NCBI GenBank assembly: GCA_951804985.1
Contig: OX638132.1
Coordinates: 88,788,696 to 88,852,695 of the forward strand
DNA: 64,000 nucleotides
Origin: Dryomyza anilis
Taxonomy: Eukaryota > Arthropoda > Insecta > Diptera > Dryomyzidae
Direction of reading: 5' to 3'
Every line of letters starts with the position of its first letter. The first letter of the stretch is position 1. The position numbers were made by a program, and so were the translations under genes. A model generated the notes under the pieces. It did no database searches. It was given only the letters and a program-made list of their open reading frames with translations, and had not been told where the DNA came from. Below, piece after piece: positions 1 through 11,900 of the stretch.

Positions 1-500
1 ATTGAAATTAAAATAACAAAAATCTCAACAAATTGCAGATTATTTAGTGTTTAAAGCGTTGTATATAATAATTTGCGAATATTTAGCAAATATGTTTAAT
101 TTATAAGCAAACAAAAATATTCGCTAGCCATAAATTACAAATTAGGTTGGTTGTGTTTTTCTTTTTATAATTTTAATATATTTATTTCATAGAGTACTTA
201 TTTTATTTGTATACTTAAAAGCAAAGCGCAATGTTTAAACAAAATAAACGACAGCATTCAAATAATCTTTATTATTTGAAAAAATGTTAAATATTTTGAG
301 AATTTTATTAATTTTAATTCAGTACATTAGTCGCATTGATTATGAATACCATCTACATTTAAATTGTTTTAAGATTTAAAACAAAATTTCTATTTTAAAT
401 TTTTTACTTGTAAAATTCCTCAAACAAAAAGTATTACTCTAAAAACTGTTTAACATTTTTCACATGTGTCATTTAATTGCCTAAATTATAAGAATATAAA
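1..500. other. A+T-rich non-coding stretch
   Basis: Nothing coding is visible. The sequence is A+T-rich with short homopolymers. It may be intron or intergenic DNA upstream of the candidate exon near 1.8 kb. Confidence 0.5.
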
Positions 501-803
501 GGGGTTTTTTTAACAGGGATGCTACAAAAGTAGAGCGACAGGGACAGCAAACGACGCCATATTTCTTGCCGCTCTTTTGACATTTCTCTTCAGTAAGGTT
601 TGTCATTTCATGATGGAAAGATATACGAATTCGAATTTCGGTAGTAAATTTTAATAATTTCGACTCGTTGTTGGCTCGTATATCTTTCCATCATGAAATG
701 GCAAACCTTACTGAAGAGAAATGTCAAAAGAGCGGCAAGAAATAAGGCGTCGTTTGCTGTCCCTGTCGCTCTACTTTTGTAGCGTCCCTGTTGAAAAACC
801 CTT
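501..803. mobile_element. Hairpin MITE with 128-bp inverted arms
   Basis: Positions 501-628 and 676-803 are near-perfect reverse complements, separated by a loop of about 47 bp. The outer ends read GGGTTTTT..ACAGGGA and its complement. Each arm contains the word AGCGACAGGGACAGCAAACG. A further partial copy of the terminus (GAAAAACCC next to CTTTTGTAGCGC) lies at 804-841, so a second insertion or a duplicated end sits directly beside it. There is no coding capacity. The structure is typical of a non-autonomous foldback/MITE; the superfamily is undetermined because I found no clear target duplication. Confidence 0.85.
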
Positions 804-841
804 GAAAAAAACTTTTGTAGCGCTTTTATTGAAAAACCCTT

Positions 842-1643
842 TAGTAGTGTGAGTTAGCATAGAAAATAAAAATAATAATATTTATATATAATACATATTA
901 AGTATTGCATATAAATCTATATGTATTCTAGTCAATAAGTTACTTTTGGCCTAAGCTACTTTTGCTCACACACACACACATACTACATTTAAATTACAAA
1001 CAACAACTAAACCAGCACATTGTACTCTAATAAAAATGATGCCTAAAGCTCAATTAGAATTTTAAGATTTACCCAAAACATATAGATATATGACACAAAT
1101 TAAAAAAACATTCCAGAAATTATATTTTTTATATAAGTTAGTCTGCTTTTAAAAAATAAAAAACACAGAATAAAGACCAAAACAATATCATAACTAAAAG
1201 AAATAAAACATTATATAAAATTACACACTTCATATGCAAACACTTGAAGATATAAATTTATACAAATTTGTCATAATAATTGGTTGTTTAGTATAGTATA
1301 TATATATTTACATTAAGTACTTGTCATTTTGAAAATTATTGTAATGTTGAAACTAAGAAATTTAGCATTGAATAAATTTTTGTGTGTATAAACAATAACT
1401 ATATAAAATTTATTTAAGTTTTATGTTTGCAATAAAATGAAGAAATATTTGCACATAAATGACTACGTATTATGTTTATGCGGGTGGAAACGTTTCAGTT
1501 AAACAAAAATAACTGGAAACAAAACTATTTTGAAAAGGAACAATGGTTACAGCACCCGACAGGAATTGAATCTAAAATCTAAATTTGCATACAGTACATT
1601 AAAATTGAAAGGGTCACCCGTTTCTAACACTAAAAAGGGGAGC
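842..1643. other. A+T-rich non-coding stretch
   Basis: No gene is seen. There is a short CA run near 967-980 and otherwise unstructured A+T-rich DNA. Confidence 0.5.
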
Positions 1644-1689
1644 GATAGGGATAATTAATAGGGATAATTAATAGGGATAAATAATAGGG
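1644..1689. repeat. 13-bp tandem repeat, about 3.5 copies
   Basis: The unit ATAGGGATAATTA is repeated head to tail, with the last copies drifting to ATAGGGATAAATA. It lies about 90 bp before the candidate exon. Confidence 0.8.
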
Positions 1690-1776
1690 CTCTATCACTG
1701 GTGAAGCGAATGAACTTGGTTAGATTTTAATGCTTTTGGTGAGTACAACGATTGATTGCGTGTCTTGAAGACGCAG

Positions 1777-1971
1777 GTTTGCAAGCAACGTCTTTTTGAT
1801 TTTTGGCAAAATCACATTACCAAATACGAGCTGGGTTTGTGTGTCATCGGTGAATTGTCGCTCGATGAGAAATTGGATTTGCAACAATTTTATAAAATTG
1901 ATACCGGTGCGCTGACTGATGATTTGGAAATGATCGATGAGTCGGTGGATGCACTGCTGGCCAACATGTAA
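1777..1971 (+). CDS. Candidate 3'-terminal exon, unrecognised protein
   Basis: An open frame of 64 codons ends in TAA at 1969-1971. It reads VCKQRLFDFWQNHITKY.. and ends ..DESVDALLANM. Codon use is ordinary for a fly gene, unlike the surrounding A+T-rich DNA. I place the left edge after the AG at 1775-1776, but the pyrimidine tract is weak. Just upstream, an ATG-CTT-TTG at 1730-1738 is followed by a good donor (GTGAGT) and is in phase with this exon; joining them would need a 38-nt intron, shorter than flies normally splice. A poly(A) signal follows at 2146. I do not recognise the family. It could be the last exon of a gene starting left of the window, or a partial duplicate. Confidence 0.45.
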   Translation, partial: VCKQRLFDFWQNHITKYELGLCVIGELSLDEKLDLQQFYKIDTGALTDDLEMIDESVDALLANM

Positions 1972-2145
1972 TTATTGTTTAAGGTTCTTTTTCTACGTGT
2001 TTTCTTTAGATGTTAAGTTTTCTTTCAAGTTGTTGTTGAAATCTGTTGAATTTTTACTTTTAGATATGCTAAGAATTGGAAATTCTTTTAGTGCATTTAC
2101 CAGATGCACGCGAAGCATATTGAAAACTCTATTCACTATTTAAAT

Positions 2146-2151
2146 AATAAA
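2146..2151 (+). promoter_or_regulatory. Poly(A) signal AATAAA
   Basis: The hexamer lies about 175 bp after the stop codon of the exon ending at 1971, a normal 3' UTR distance. Confidence 0.4.
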
Positions 2152-2213
2152 ATTTTAATGAAATCTTTAAGATGATTTGTAGATAATTTTTACATAAAAC
2201 AATCAATAGGTCT

Positions 2214-3082
2214 CAGCCTTATCGTGAATAAAATTCCTCAGGGAATTTTTACCCTTGGTGGAAAATAGGTATCGTGAACAATATTCGAAAAGGGAAAAAA
2301 TGTTTCCCTAAAAAACGTACGTATCATGAACAACATTTTGGAGCAAAAATTACCCCTGTTTCGCCGAAAAAATTCCGCCACTTTTTCATCGGGGAAAAGA
2401 ATGAATTTAAAACAAAACACACTTTAATTAACTATACTTTTATTTATAATATGTTAACAAATATCTATAGATAGCACCAAAATTATTTAAATAAAAGTTA
2501 TTTACATATTTCTGCACAAATAAATTACAGATATATTCAACCACTGCAAAAAAACTTCACCGGCTGGGGAATATCTTAATTTTGAAAATGAACGCAATCT
2601 AATCACAACATTTTCTTAAATGAAACACTACAATTAAGAGTCATTTTATATACTTTTAATTGCAGTTTAACATAATTTTAACTTCAATATTTATTAACAC
2701 AACGAAATTTTATCCAACAACACTGTTTGACATTTGGCAAAACAGCTGATTTAGCGTTGCCTGATGTTCAGTTCTAATTGCAAATTAGACTTTTATTGAG
2801 TTAAAAAAATGTGAAATTTGTGCATAAAAGTATAGTGAACTGCAAATAATAAAGATCTGTATACATATTTTATATCTGAACTATTATTTTACAACATTAT
2901 TATCTGATGTGATAAAGATAACCAAAAAAAACGCATTAAAAAAAATCTGGCCATATTGTAAAACTGCATTTGAATTTCGAACAAAATTCCGGAGGAATTG
3001 CTGTTCCTGGGAGATTGACGATAGATACCAAACAATTTTACCGAGGGAATAGAATATTCCTTAAGTCTTCACGATAAAGCTG
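2214..3082. mobile_element. Non-autonomous DNA transposon, TIR CAGCYTTATCGTGAA
   Basis: The left end reads CAGCCTTATCGTGAA and the right end is the reverse complement of CAGCTTTATCGTGAA, giving a 15-bp terminal inverted repeat around an 869-bp element. The words TATCGTGAAC and TATCATGAAC recur just inside the left end as subterminal repeats. No transposase frame is visible. Superfamily undetermined. Confidence 0.7.
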
Positions 3083-3759
3083 AATAAAGAAAAGGTATCT
3101 TCATTGTAGGTCTACAATTTATTTCTAAATCCTATTAATATAATGAATCTCTTTGTTGGTTTGCTTGTTTGTTCCGCTTCTCCGTCTAAATGACTGATCC
3201 GATTTGCTTGAAATTTTTACCACAGATAGGGTAGGGTCTGGAAGGAATGATAGGCTATATATGGGCGGGATTGGACAAAAGAACGTGGCACTTCCATTTA
3301 ATAATAAAAGTGTTTAATAGTAAATGGGTTTAACAAAATAAAAATGATATACGTTTAACTCATTTATTAGTTGGAGTACAAAAACAACGATATTTGAGAC
3401 AAAAGGATAGAAAAAAAAGGATAAGAAAAACTAAAAGTCAGGTGAATCCTAATAGACAAAAAGACAGAAGCAAAAAAAAATACAAACTCAAAAGATAAAC
3501 CGAAAAAACAATAGATATAGATTCGTTCTCCATTCGTAACACGGAAATTAAATTTCAAATTTAGAAAACTCGGCCCTGATTTTTTAGAGCTGTAACGCTA
3601 AACTATTATTATTAAAACACTGTTAACTGTTAAAACCTGCTACCATGCAGCCTATATGAAATGTAATTCCATAAATCTGCCGTGACATGTACACATTTTT
3701 AAATATGCCGTGAGCCTACTGTAGGAAGGCTGGCATTTTTGATGAAATACAAACTACAT
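3083..3759. other. Non-coding, probable repeat debris
   Basis: No gene. Around 3155-3290 the wording (TTTGCTTGTTTGTTCCGC.., then CCGATTTGCTTGAAATTTTTACCACAG) resembles interspersed repeats common in insects, but the boundaries are not clear. Confidence 0.4.
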
Positions 3760-4660
3760 GGGCGGATCGAAATTTGTTCCCAAAGTTGTAATAGGGCATA
3801 AAAGTTGCATTGTGCTGCCCGAGATTACCACAAAACATTTGAGTCGAAAAAAAATAATATCCTGTGTTCGCGCATTGCAGATGAAGTTAAAAAACACTTT
3901 TAATCCATATTTTTATTTTTTACCATCTACATAAACTTTATTTTTTGATCGTAATAGACTCAAAAAATTAGAGATTGTATCTAGTCTAAAATTTCATCAA
4001 TTTTGAATAAAATCTTATAGCGTATCGTCCTTGAAGTTGAAAAAGGAGTTACAATCGACATTTTCTTTGGTTAAACCGTTCTAAAATCGACATGGATGGT
4101 TATTTTGACATGTAATCGTTTTTATATATATTTATAGGAGTACTGAATCCAAATTTGTTAACGGTGAATTTCTAACGCGTATAGTTTATGAAAAAAAAAT
4201 CGTTAAATCTGGTGCTTTGCCCATTATACATTTTTTACTATTACAGCATATTGCTTTAAGTTTTGCTGTCGTTATTGGTCTTAAAAGAACATAATGGTCC
4301 TAGAATTTCCGTCATACAATTTTAGTAAAAAAAAAATCGTTGTGTGTTCGCGCATTTCAACCGAAGGTCAAAAATTCATTTAAGAAATATAAATTTATGT
4401 TTAGGATAAAAGTATTGTGTTTTGGATCAGAATTAGCTCAAAAAATTAGATTTCAAATCTATCTATTAAAAAAGTTTGTGTAGATTGTAAAAAAATAAAA
4501 ATATGTATTTAAAGTATTTTTTAACTTTATCTGCAAAGCGCGAACATAGGACATTATTTTTTCGACAGACATTTTTTGTAGTAAACTCTAGCAGCATAAT
4601 GTAACTTTTAAGCCCTATTACATTTTGAAATAATAATAAAAGACTGGTTTCGATCAGCCC
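3760..4660. mobile_element. About 900-bp element with long inverted ends
   Basis: The left end from 3760 (GGGCGGATCGAAA) and the right end at 4660 (reverse complement GGGCTGATCGAAA) stay complementary for roughly 140 bp, through the shared words TAATAGGGC, GTTCGCGC and GCAGAT.AAGTTAAAAAA. A further GTGTTCGCGCATTTC word occurs internally near 4343. There is no coding capacity. This is a non-autonomous TIR transposon with diverged arms; superfamily not assigned. Confidence 0.75.
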
Positions 4661-4906
4661 TACTGTTGTGCACTACTTAAAATCTGTACAAAATAATTAA
4701 GCTTTTGCCAGAAATATGTCGATCGATATGCCAGTTACCTGCCGAATATTTTGTCTCAGAATGTTTTAATAAAGACTGCGTCGAATAAAATTGTCCGCTA
4801 CAAAAATGAAAAAATCTAGAAATCTAGTAATCGAATTTTTATAGAATAAAATATTTTATTTTGCAAATTATTTTTAGATTTAAAAAAAAATATAAAACAC
4901 CAGAAA

Positions 4907-5720
4907 TTAATATTTTTTAATAAAAAGTTTTAATTTTTCCGGAACCCCTTCCATTAATGTTGTAATGGTAATGTCCGACACCCTCACAGCTGCTGAAGAC
5001 CACTTTCTTTTAAAGTCTTGAAGGTCTTTGGCCACTTTTTTTGTTGTCTTCATCTCCCTTTTTACTTAAGCCCAGTATCTCTCAATCGGCCTGAGTTCTG
5101 GACAGTTTGGTGGATTGGCTTCTCTAGGGTCCAAAATCACTGCATTTTGTTGGATCCACTCTAAGGCCGTTTTGCTGTAGTGACATGAAGCGAGGTCAGG
5201 CCTCACATATATTTCATCGAGAATCGGCTGTATAAAATTCCTGCCCAGGTAGCTGAGAAAAGTCCGCTAAAACATAAGTTTCGTCGTCCATTATGCAGTA
5301 ATGGATTTTTAAAAAAATCTTGGTTCAGCTTTTTAGCTCGTTGTTTTACGGTTTCATTCTTGACGGAATTTCTATCCGGAACTTTTTGGACCTTGTACGT
5401 CTTCAGCCCAGCTTCTTTCTTAGTCCTGCGCACGAAAGATTCTGAGCAATCCGCCTTTCTCGCCAATTTCCTTCCGGATATGCTTGGATCTTTCTTTAAA
5501 ATATTCACAACCTTCTTCGACTTTTCACGATCATGTGGGCCTTTTTTTTACCAGAACCTTTCTTCCGATCAATACTCAGGTCTTCCTTAAAGCGGTTGAT
5601 AACGCGAGAAATGGTCTAAGGGTTAGCCCCTACCTCCTTGGCATTTTTTTTAAAAGACCAACTAGGTTGTTTTTGAAAAATTTTAATTATATTTTCTCGC
5701 ACTTCCACTTTGTTTGCCAT
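4907..5720 (-). pseudogene. Tc1/mariner transposase, degenerate
   Basis: Reading starts at an ATG at 5720 (MANKVEVRENIIKIFQK) and can be followed, with breaks, to a stop near 4907. An N-terminal helix-turn-helix region is recognisable (RKLARKADCSESFVRRTKKE). Further on, in shifted frames, come GQEFYT, VRPDLASCHYSKT and a PPNCPELRPIERYW-like segment, which belong to the catalytic domain of Tc1/mariner enzymes. In-frame stops occur (one soon after KEVGANP), as do several frameshifts. The whole is about 270 codons against roughly 340 for intact relatives, so it cannot make a working transposase. Confidence 0.85.
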
Positions 5721-5789
5721 TTTCGAATTAAATAAATTTTGTATTGACTATAACTGACACAAATTATTTTCTACCATTTAATTCAGAGC

Positions 5790-5935
5790 TACTATGATCA
5801 ATTTTTTTTAATTTGAATCTGGCAATAGCACATTATGGGAAGATATGTAACGGACAATTTTATACTATGATCAATTTTTTTTAATTTGAATCTTGCAATA
5901 GTACATTATGGGAAGATATGTAACGGACAATTTTA
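5790..5935. repeat. 73-bp direct duplication inside the mariner copy
   Basis: 5790-5862 and 5863-5935 are almost identical tandem copies. Each runs from TACTATGATCAATTT to GTAACGGACAATTTTA, so part of the terminal inverted repeat has been doubled. Confidence 0.9.
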
Positions 5936-5949
5936 TTCGACGCAGTCCT

Positions 5950-8434
5950 TAAAAATAAAAATCAATCAAAATTTAATCAAATAAAACGCAAAACTTAATT
6001 TTTATAATTTTTTTTTATTACATTTTCAAATTTTGTTTATGTTTTTTTTATTTATTTTTTAACTATACTTTTTTTGTATGTTTTTTTTTAACAATGGATT
6101 TTGTTCGTTAAATACACGACGATCGATCGATCTTATTGTTTAATGTAAGAAATTACATGCTACTTTTATAAAAATCCATACGAAGTTTGTCTGATTTTTT
6201 ACAAGTATTATTACGATTAATATTAACATACTTGTTGTGGAGTGTTTATTATTTGCGTACAACTACAATTACTTTACAATTTAATTATGTAATAATAATA
6301 ATATTTAATATGTTTTTGTAGTTAAACGAAAAACAAATGCTAAATGTCTAATGCTATATGTTGTATATATAAAATAAGATTTCTTCGTTATCGTATGCTG
6401 TACTGTTGTTTTTGTTTTTTTGTATTTTTTTGTATTTTATAAAAATATAAATTTATTGAATTCTAAGAAAACTACTACACAAGAGCGAAGTAAAAGAAGA
6501 TCTTTATATTTTTTGTTTTTGTACTATTTCCTGCTAAGAAAAATTTGCATTTTTATTATTTCTTGTATATTTTAGTCTTGTTGGTTGCATGTTAATAAAA
6601 TTATTTATAAAAAAATGTCTCTTTTTTTATTTGTTTCTATAATACATAGTTTATATTGTAATATTTACAATGTTATTTTTATACTAAAAAAATATTTTTT
6701 CTTCTTTTTTTTAATAATTTTTAAATTTTATGTTTTTTTAATAAAATGTTGTATTTTATTATTTTTAATTAATGATAGTTTATTAAAATTTAATGTTTTT
6801 AATAATAAATTTTGTAATTTTATTGTAATTGACTTTTACAACATTTGCATGTTGTAGTTTTTTACTTGCTTAAATTAAAAATATTAAGTATTTGCAAAGT
6901 TATGATACACAAATGATTTAATTCTTTTGAAATACTGGACCGGCAAGTTGCGTTCTATGCAGCAAAATAATGCGAAACATGTGGTGAAAAAGAAATAAAC
7001 TGGAATCTTGAAATAGTGGGGAATGCATTAATGCCTGATGAACTGAGTAATAAGTCAAAAATAAAGAAATAACTGAAATTCTTAAATTCAAAATAGAAAC
7101 TGAAATTTGAAAATTCAAAAAAAACAAAAACTGAAACTTCAAAAACTGAATATAAAACTACAAGAAGAAAAATTAAATTTAGAAATTATAAAAAAAAAAA
7201 TAACTAAAACTGAAAAAAAAAGAGAAAACATAAAAAAGCAAACCAAATAAAAGTCAATTCAAATAAAAATCTAAATAAAATAAACTAAATATTCTTTACA
7301 TTTTTTTGTTTTTTTCTTTTTTTATAATTTTTGTACTTGCTACATAAAAATCACATTTTTTTTCTTTAACTAAAAAGAAAAACTGTTCGTCAAAATTATT
7401 TTAAAACAACAACAATATTAATATTATGCATAGAACTTTGTTTCAAGCCATTTGTCAACATAAAAAATGCATTTTAAACAAAACATTTTGCAAGTTGTTG
7501 CTTGATTGAAGTGGGGGGGAAGCTAGTTACATTTATTATTCGCTGCTGCTACTGCCCAGCAATTTGACTACAAAATTCTCAAATAATCCTGACTACTTTT
7601 AGGCGCATGGAAAAGCGTGGCATTCGCTGCATGTAGTTGCTGTTTTCGCTGCATTGAAATATCTTACATACAACAGACATTACTAAATGCTTATTGTATC
7701 AATTAAAAAAGTAGCGTACTTAATTAAAAATAAATGAAAATAAAAAATTTAACAAAAATTAAAATAATTCAAAACGCGCAAATAAATACACAATTTCTGC
7801 TGTTAACCAAAACTAAAAAAAAAACTTAAAATTAAAAACTAAAAATATTTTTTTCATTAAATTTACGCATATTTAGACTTAAATTAAACTTAAAAAATAA
7901 ACTTAAAAATAGGTTGCATAAAAACTAAGTATTAAGCGTATGCATGCGAAAATACGTTGCCGCCGCCAAGCGTATTTATAAACATTGAAATGTTTGCAGC
8001 AAACATTACGACGGCTGCTTGATTTCCCGACTGTTTCCATGGAGTTGTTTGTTACTTTTTCCGGTATTATTAATTAAAAAATATATATTTTTTAAATATT
8101 TGCACAAATATTCAAAATATTTCAACAGATATTTAAAAAAATTAAAAAAAAAATGGAAAAGTATAGGAAAAAATATTTCAAAATTCGCAAAAATGAAATT
8201 TATAACAAAAACAACAAAATCGACTACATTGCAATGAATCGATTGTGTGTGTGAATGAAAATTAAAATGTTTTCTATGAAATTAATAAAAACAAAAAAAA
8301 AATTAAATAAAATGCATATTCAGCACAGTGAATTCTAAATTCACAGTAAATTCTAAATGCGTTGCTTGTGAACGACGCGGCTGCGCTTGAAATTCAATGA
8401 ATGCTTCTGCTTCTTCTTAGTTTCTAAATTATCT
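5950..8434. other. A+T-rich region, likely jumu 3' UTR and downstream DNA
   Basis: No coding sequence is supported. The composition is strongly A+T-rich with long T and A runs. Minus-strand AATAAA hexamers are present, the nearest clear one at 7532-7537, about 900 bp after the jumu stop. A more complex patch lies at about 7500-7680 and another at 7930-8040. There is a (GATC)n run near 6120. Confidence 0.4.
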
Positions 8435-8992
8435 CTATGCTATTCTATTAACTAGTTGCATTTTCCGACGATTATGCTGCGGTATGGTGATCTGATGAAA
8501 TTGCGGCAATTGCTGCAACGGTTGCGGCGAGTTGCCGCGTTGCGCTGTTGCTGTCGCCAGACTCTGCACCACAATATGCTGCTGTTGTGTTTGCTGCAGC
8601 TGTTGATGTTGCTGCTGGTGTTGTTGCTGCTGCTGTTGTTGCTGCTGTTGCTGGTGTTGCTGCTGTTGAAGTTGTTGCTGCTGCACTTTAATGTGCCTAA
8701 AAGTATGCGCTGGTATTTGCTGTATATGTTGCTTCTCCACAATAATGCCACCCAGTCTGCCGCTACTGCTACTACTGCTGTGGCTACTACTACTGCTGAT
8801 GCCATTTGAGGTGCGTATGGCATAATTGACATTGAGACGCGCGCGCTTCGGCGATTGATAGCCATTGGCGCTGGCATTCTGCGCATTTATGATGTCGGCG
8901 GTGCCCATTTCGATGATGTCAGACTGACTGATGGCCATGCGCACAGCCTCTTTGTCGTCCTCCATATCGATGGCATCGTAAATGTCCTCCAC
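8435..8992 (-). CDS. jumu: jumu coding exon 3 (C-terminus)
   Basis: Opens after acceptor TTGCTGTTACAG with [17 protein letters not shown] and ends ..[12 protein letters not shown] at 8435. It contains a Ser-rich run and a poly-Gln tract coded by mixed CAG/CAA (8575-8695), which is prone to length variation. Confidence 0.9.
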   Translation of the reverse strand: MEDIYDAIDMEDDKEAVRMAISQSDIIEMGTADIINAQNASANGYQSPKRARLNVNYAIRTSNGISSSSSHSSSSSSGRLGGIIVEKQHIQQIPAHTFRHIKVQQQQLQQQQHQQQQQQQQQQQHQQQHQQLQQTQQQHIVVQSLATATAQRGNSPQPLQQLPQFHQITIPQHNRRKMQLVNRIA

Positions 8993-11900
8993 CTGTAACA
9001 GCAATAGAGATAAAAATATGTTTAGTTTGAAATTCTTTTAATTGAAATGAAATAACAATTTTAAATACAAAAAAAAAAAAAAAATTATTTAAAAAAAATA
9101 ACTAAATAAATTAATTTTTTAAATAAAAATAATATATGTAAAAAAAATACAATAAAAAATTCATAATAAAAATAATGCTTACTTTTGTAATGAAAACAAT
9201 AAATTTTGCGATTAATTAAGCGTTATAATTGTAATTAAAGGTACATTATAAATAATCATTACTTTTAAAATAATTACAATTGAAATACAATTACTCGAAG
9301 TCATTGAGTTATATTTTTAATTGCAATTAATATCGAAATGTATTTAAATTGCTTAGTGATTTTTAGTAGTCTTCAATTACTTTTTGATTACTTGTAATTA
9401 TCTGATTCAAAATTCATTTATAATAATTACATTTGAATTACAATTGCTTGAAGTCGTTAAATCATATTTTAAATTTCAATTAGTATCGCAAAGTATTTAG
9501 ATTGTTTGCTGATTATTTTTGTGTTATGATTACTTGTAAAGAAAAAAACTAATACTCATCAATTACTTTTTAATAACTTATCATTGCTTGCTAAATATTT
9601 ATTTAGTTCAATTATTTTTTGATTACTTGTATTTTTATGATTTAAAAATTTAAATTAATCATTACTTCTTTAGTTTAAATACAAATAGTATTGAAAAGTA
9701 TTAAGATTGTTTATTGTTTTTTTATGATTACTTATTACGCAACAGTATAGTACTCATTAATTACTCTTCAATTACTTGTAATTAACTGTAATTACTTTTC
9801 AAAATGAAAGTTGTTGTCGTTAAACTAAATTTAAAATTACAATTTGTATCGAAAAATATTAAGATTTCGTTATAGAAATTTATCATTACTTTTAAAATAA
9901 TTATAATTGAATTACAAATACTTGAAGTGCTTAAATAATACTTTTAATTACAATTAGTATCGAAAATTATTTATTTGCTTAGTTATTTTTTTATTTTTGT
10001 TACTTGTAATGATTATGATTACTTGAAATGAAAGAAAATAGTAAACATCAATTACTTTTTAATTACTTTTAATTATCTGATTTCGAATTAAAGTAGGTCG
10101 TTAAATTATATTTTTAATAGAAATTATTATCGAAAAGTATTTAGATTGTGAAGTAATTACTTTTTAATTACTACTATTTTTATTTATTAAATTTTCAGAA
10201 AATGTTTGTTTTCTTCTCTGTTGATTAGTATTGATAGTGTTGTAATTATTTGTGATATGATTACTAATAATGAAACCAAATAGTAATTATCAATTACTTT
10301 TTGAAAATTGTAATTATTTGATTTTAAATTCTATTTAACATTTTTAAGGTATGTTTAAAAAGGAATCAATGTAAAATCAGTTATTACTTGCTTATGATTA
10401 CTTACAACAAAAATATTATCGACAATTACTTTTTAATTACTCTATATTTTTGTTCTTCTAATTTTAAAATACTTGTTTTCTTTTTATTATTTAGTATATT
10501 GCTTCAAAATATAAACAAAAATATAATAATCACACAGTAATCTTAAAGTAATCAAAATAATTTGGTTTTGAATTATATAAGCTAAATGTAATCTACAGTA
10601 ATTATAAAGTTTTTGATAAATATTAAAGTTTATGTGAAGATAATTGCTTTGTTGCCATTAACAAAATGAACGTATGTATGTATGCAATTAATGTAATTAA
10701 AAGTAATTGAGTAGTAATTAAGCCATAGTTATCGGTTTATTATTGAGTAATCTGATTATTTATCTGATAAAACAAATAAATTTGGTTATTATGAGCTATT
10801 ATCGTTAAGTCTTCTCAAGTAATTTGAAGTATCTAAAGTTACTAATAAGTCGTTACAAATATATAAAAGTAATCAACAAATGAAGTCAATACATTGATCT
10901 TTAAAATATTTCAAATTAAGTATAAGGTAATAGATTGATTACAAAAATATTTGTATAAAAAAAGGAAAAAAATTGTAATCAAAAAGTAATCTTTGTTTAC
11001 TATTTTATATTATTTATTATTTAAAAATAAAACAATCAAATTTGTAATTGTTAATATGATGACATTAGAAGTAATCAAAATGTAATTTGTAGTTATTTTG
11101 ATATTTTTGCATTACTGAATTAACGTAATAAAATTCGAAATCTAATCCTAAACAGAAGAAACAATTTTTATTTGTTTCTCCGTCTAATTACTGCTTAAAT
11201 AATGTAATATTAAAGTAATCGTAATCATATTATTACAATACAATATTTTGTAAATATACCTGCAGTTGCCGCTCAATCATGTGCGTCTCCAAACTCACCT
11301 CAATATCAAAGTCGCGATGCTGCTGCGCCAGATCAACGCCGCCATCATCAAGCGCAACCTCATCATCATCAATATCATGACAATGATCAACAACATCATC
11401 ATCCACAACAACACCAATGCAATCCGTCACATCGTTGCCAACGCCGCCGCCACCACCATTAACCATGGATAACATATCATGATGACTCAAAATGCCCAGC
11501 TCTTCGACATGCTCCTCCTCCAAATGATGATCGTCCACTTCCTCAACCGTTTCCTCACCCAATTCAGCAATGTCCTCCTCGACAAACATATTCTCGACAA
11601 TTGTCTCATCCAGCTCATGATCCTGCTCCGAATCAGAGGTCTCCTCAATTTCCGACTGACTGTCCAACTCAACGTCCGAGTCACTGCTGCTGCCGTGCTT
11701 CATTTCGCCACGCTCCAACGCCTCTAAATGCTCTGGATAAACCATAGCATTGCGTATGGCCATCGGATCCTTGCGCGACCATTTTTGCACTTCCTCGTCC
11801 ATCTTGGCGATGCGCTCAGGATTCATGGCCCACAAGCAGCCTTTGCGTTGATTGCCATTCGTTGCGGGCTTCTCGATCTTTTCGAAGCATTTGTTAAGCG

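Larger units (their letters stand above)
4772..5949 (-). mobile_element. Tc1/mariner-type transposon, dead copy
   Basis: The element is 1178 bp, the usual size for the superfamily. Terminal inverted repeats of about 29 bp begin ARGACTGCGTCG and continue through AATTGTCCG. It is flanked by TA on both sides (4770-4771 and 5950-5951), the diagnostic target duplication. It carries a decayed transposase on the minus strand and a 73-bp internal duplication next to the right end. Confidence 0.9.

Noticed and set aside
6585..6857. Phe/Ile/Asn-rich open frame
   Set aside because: Chance frame in extremely A+T-rich DNA.
8456..8809. Plus-strand poly-Leu frame at the jumu last exon
   Set aside because: Antisense of the CAG/CAA poly-Gln tract.
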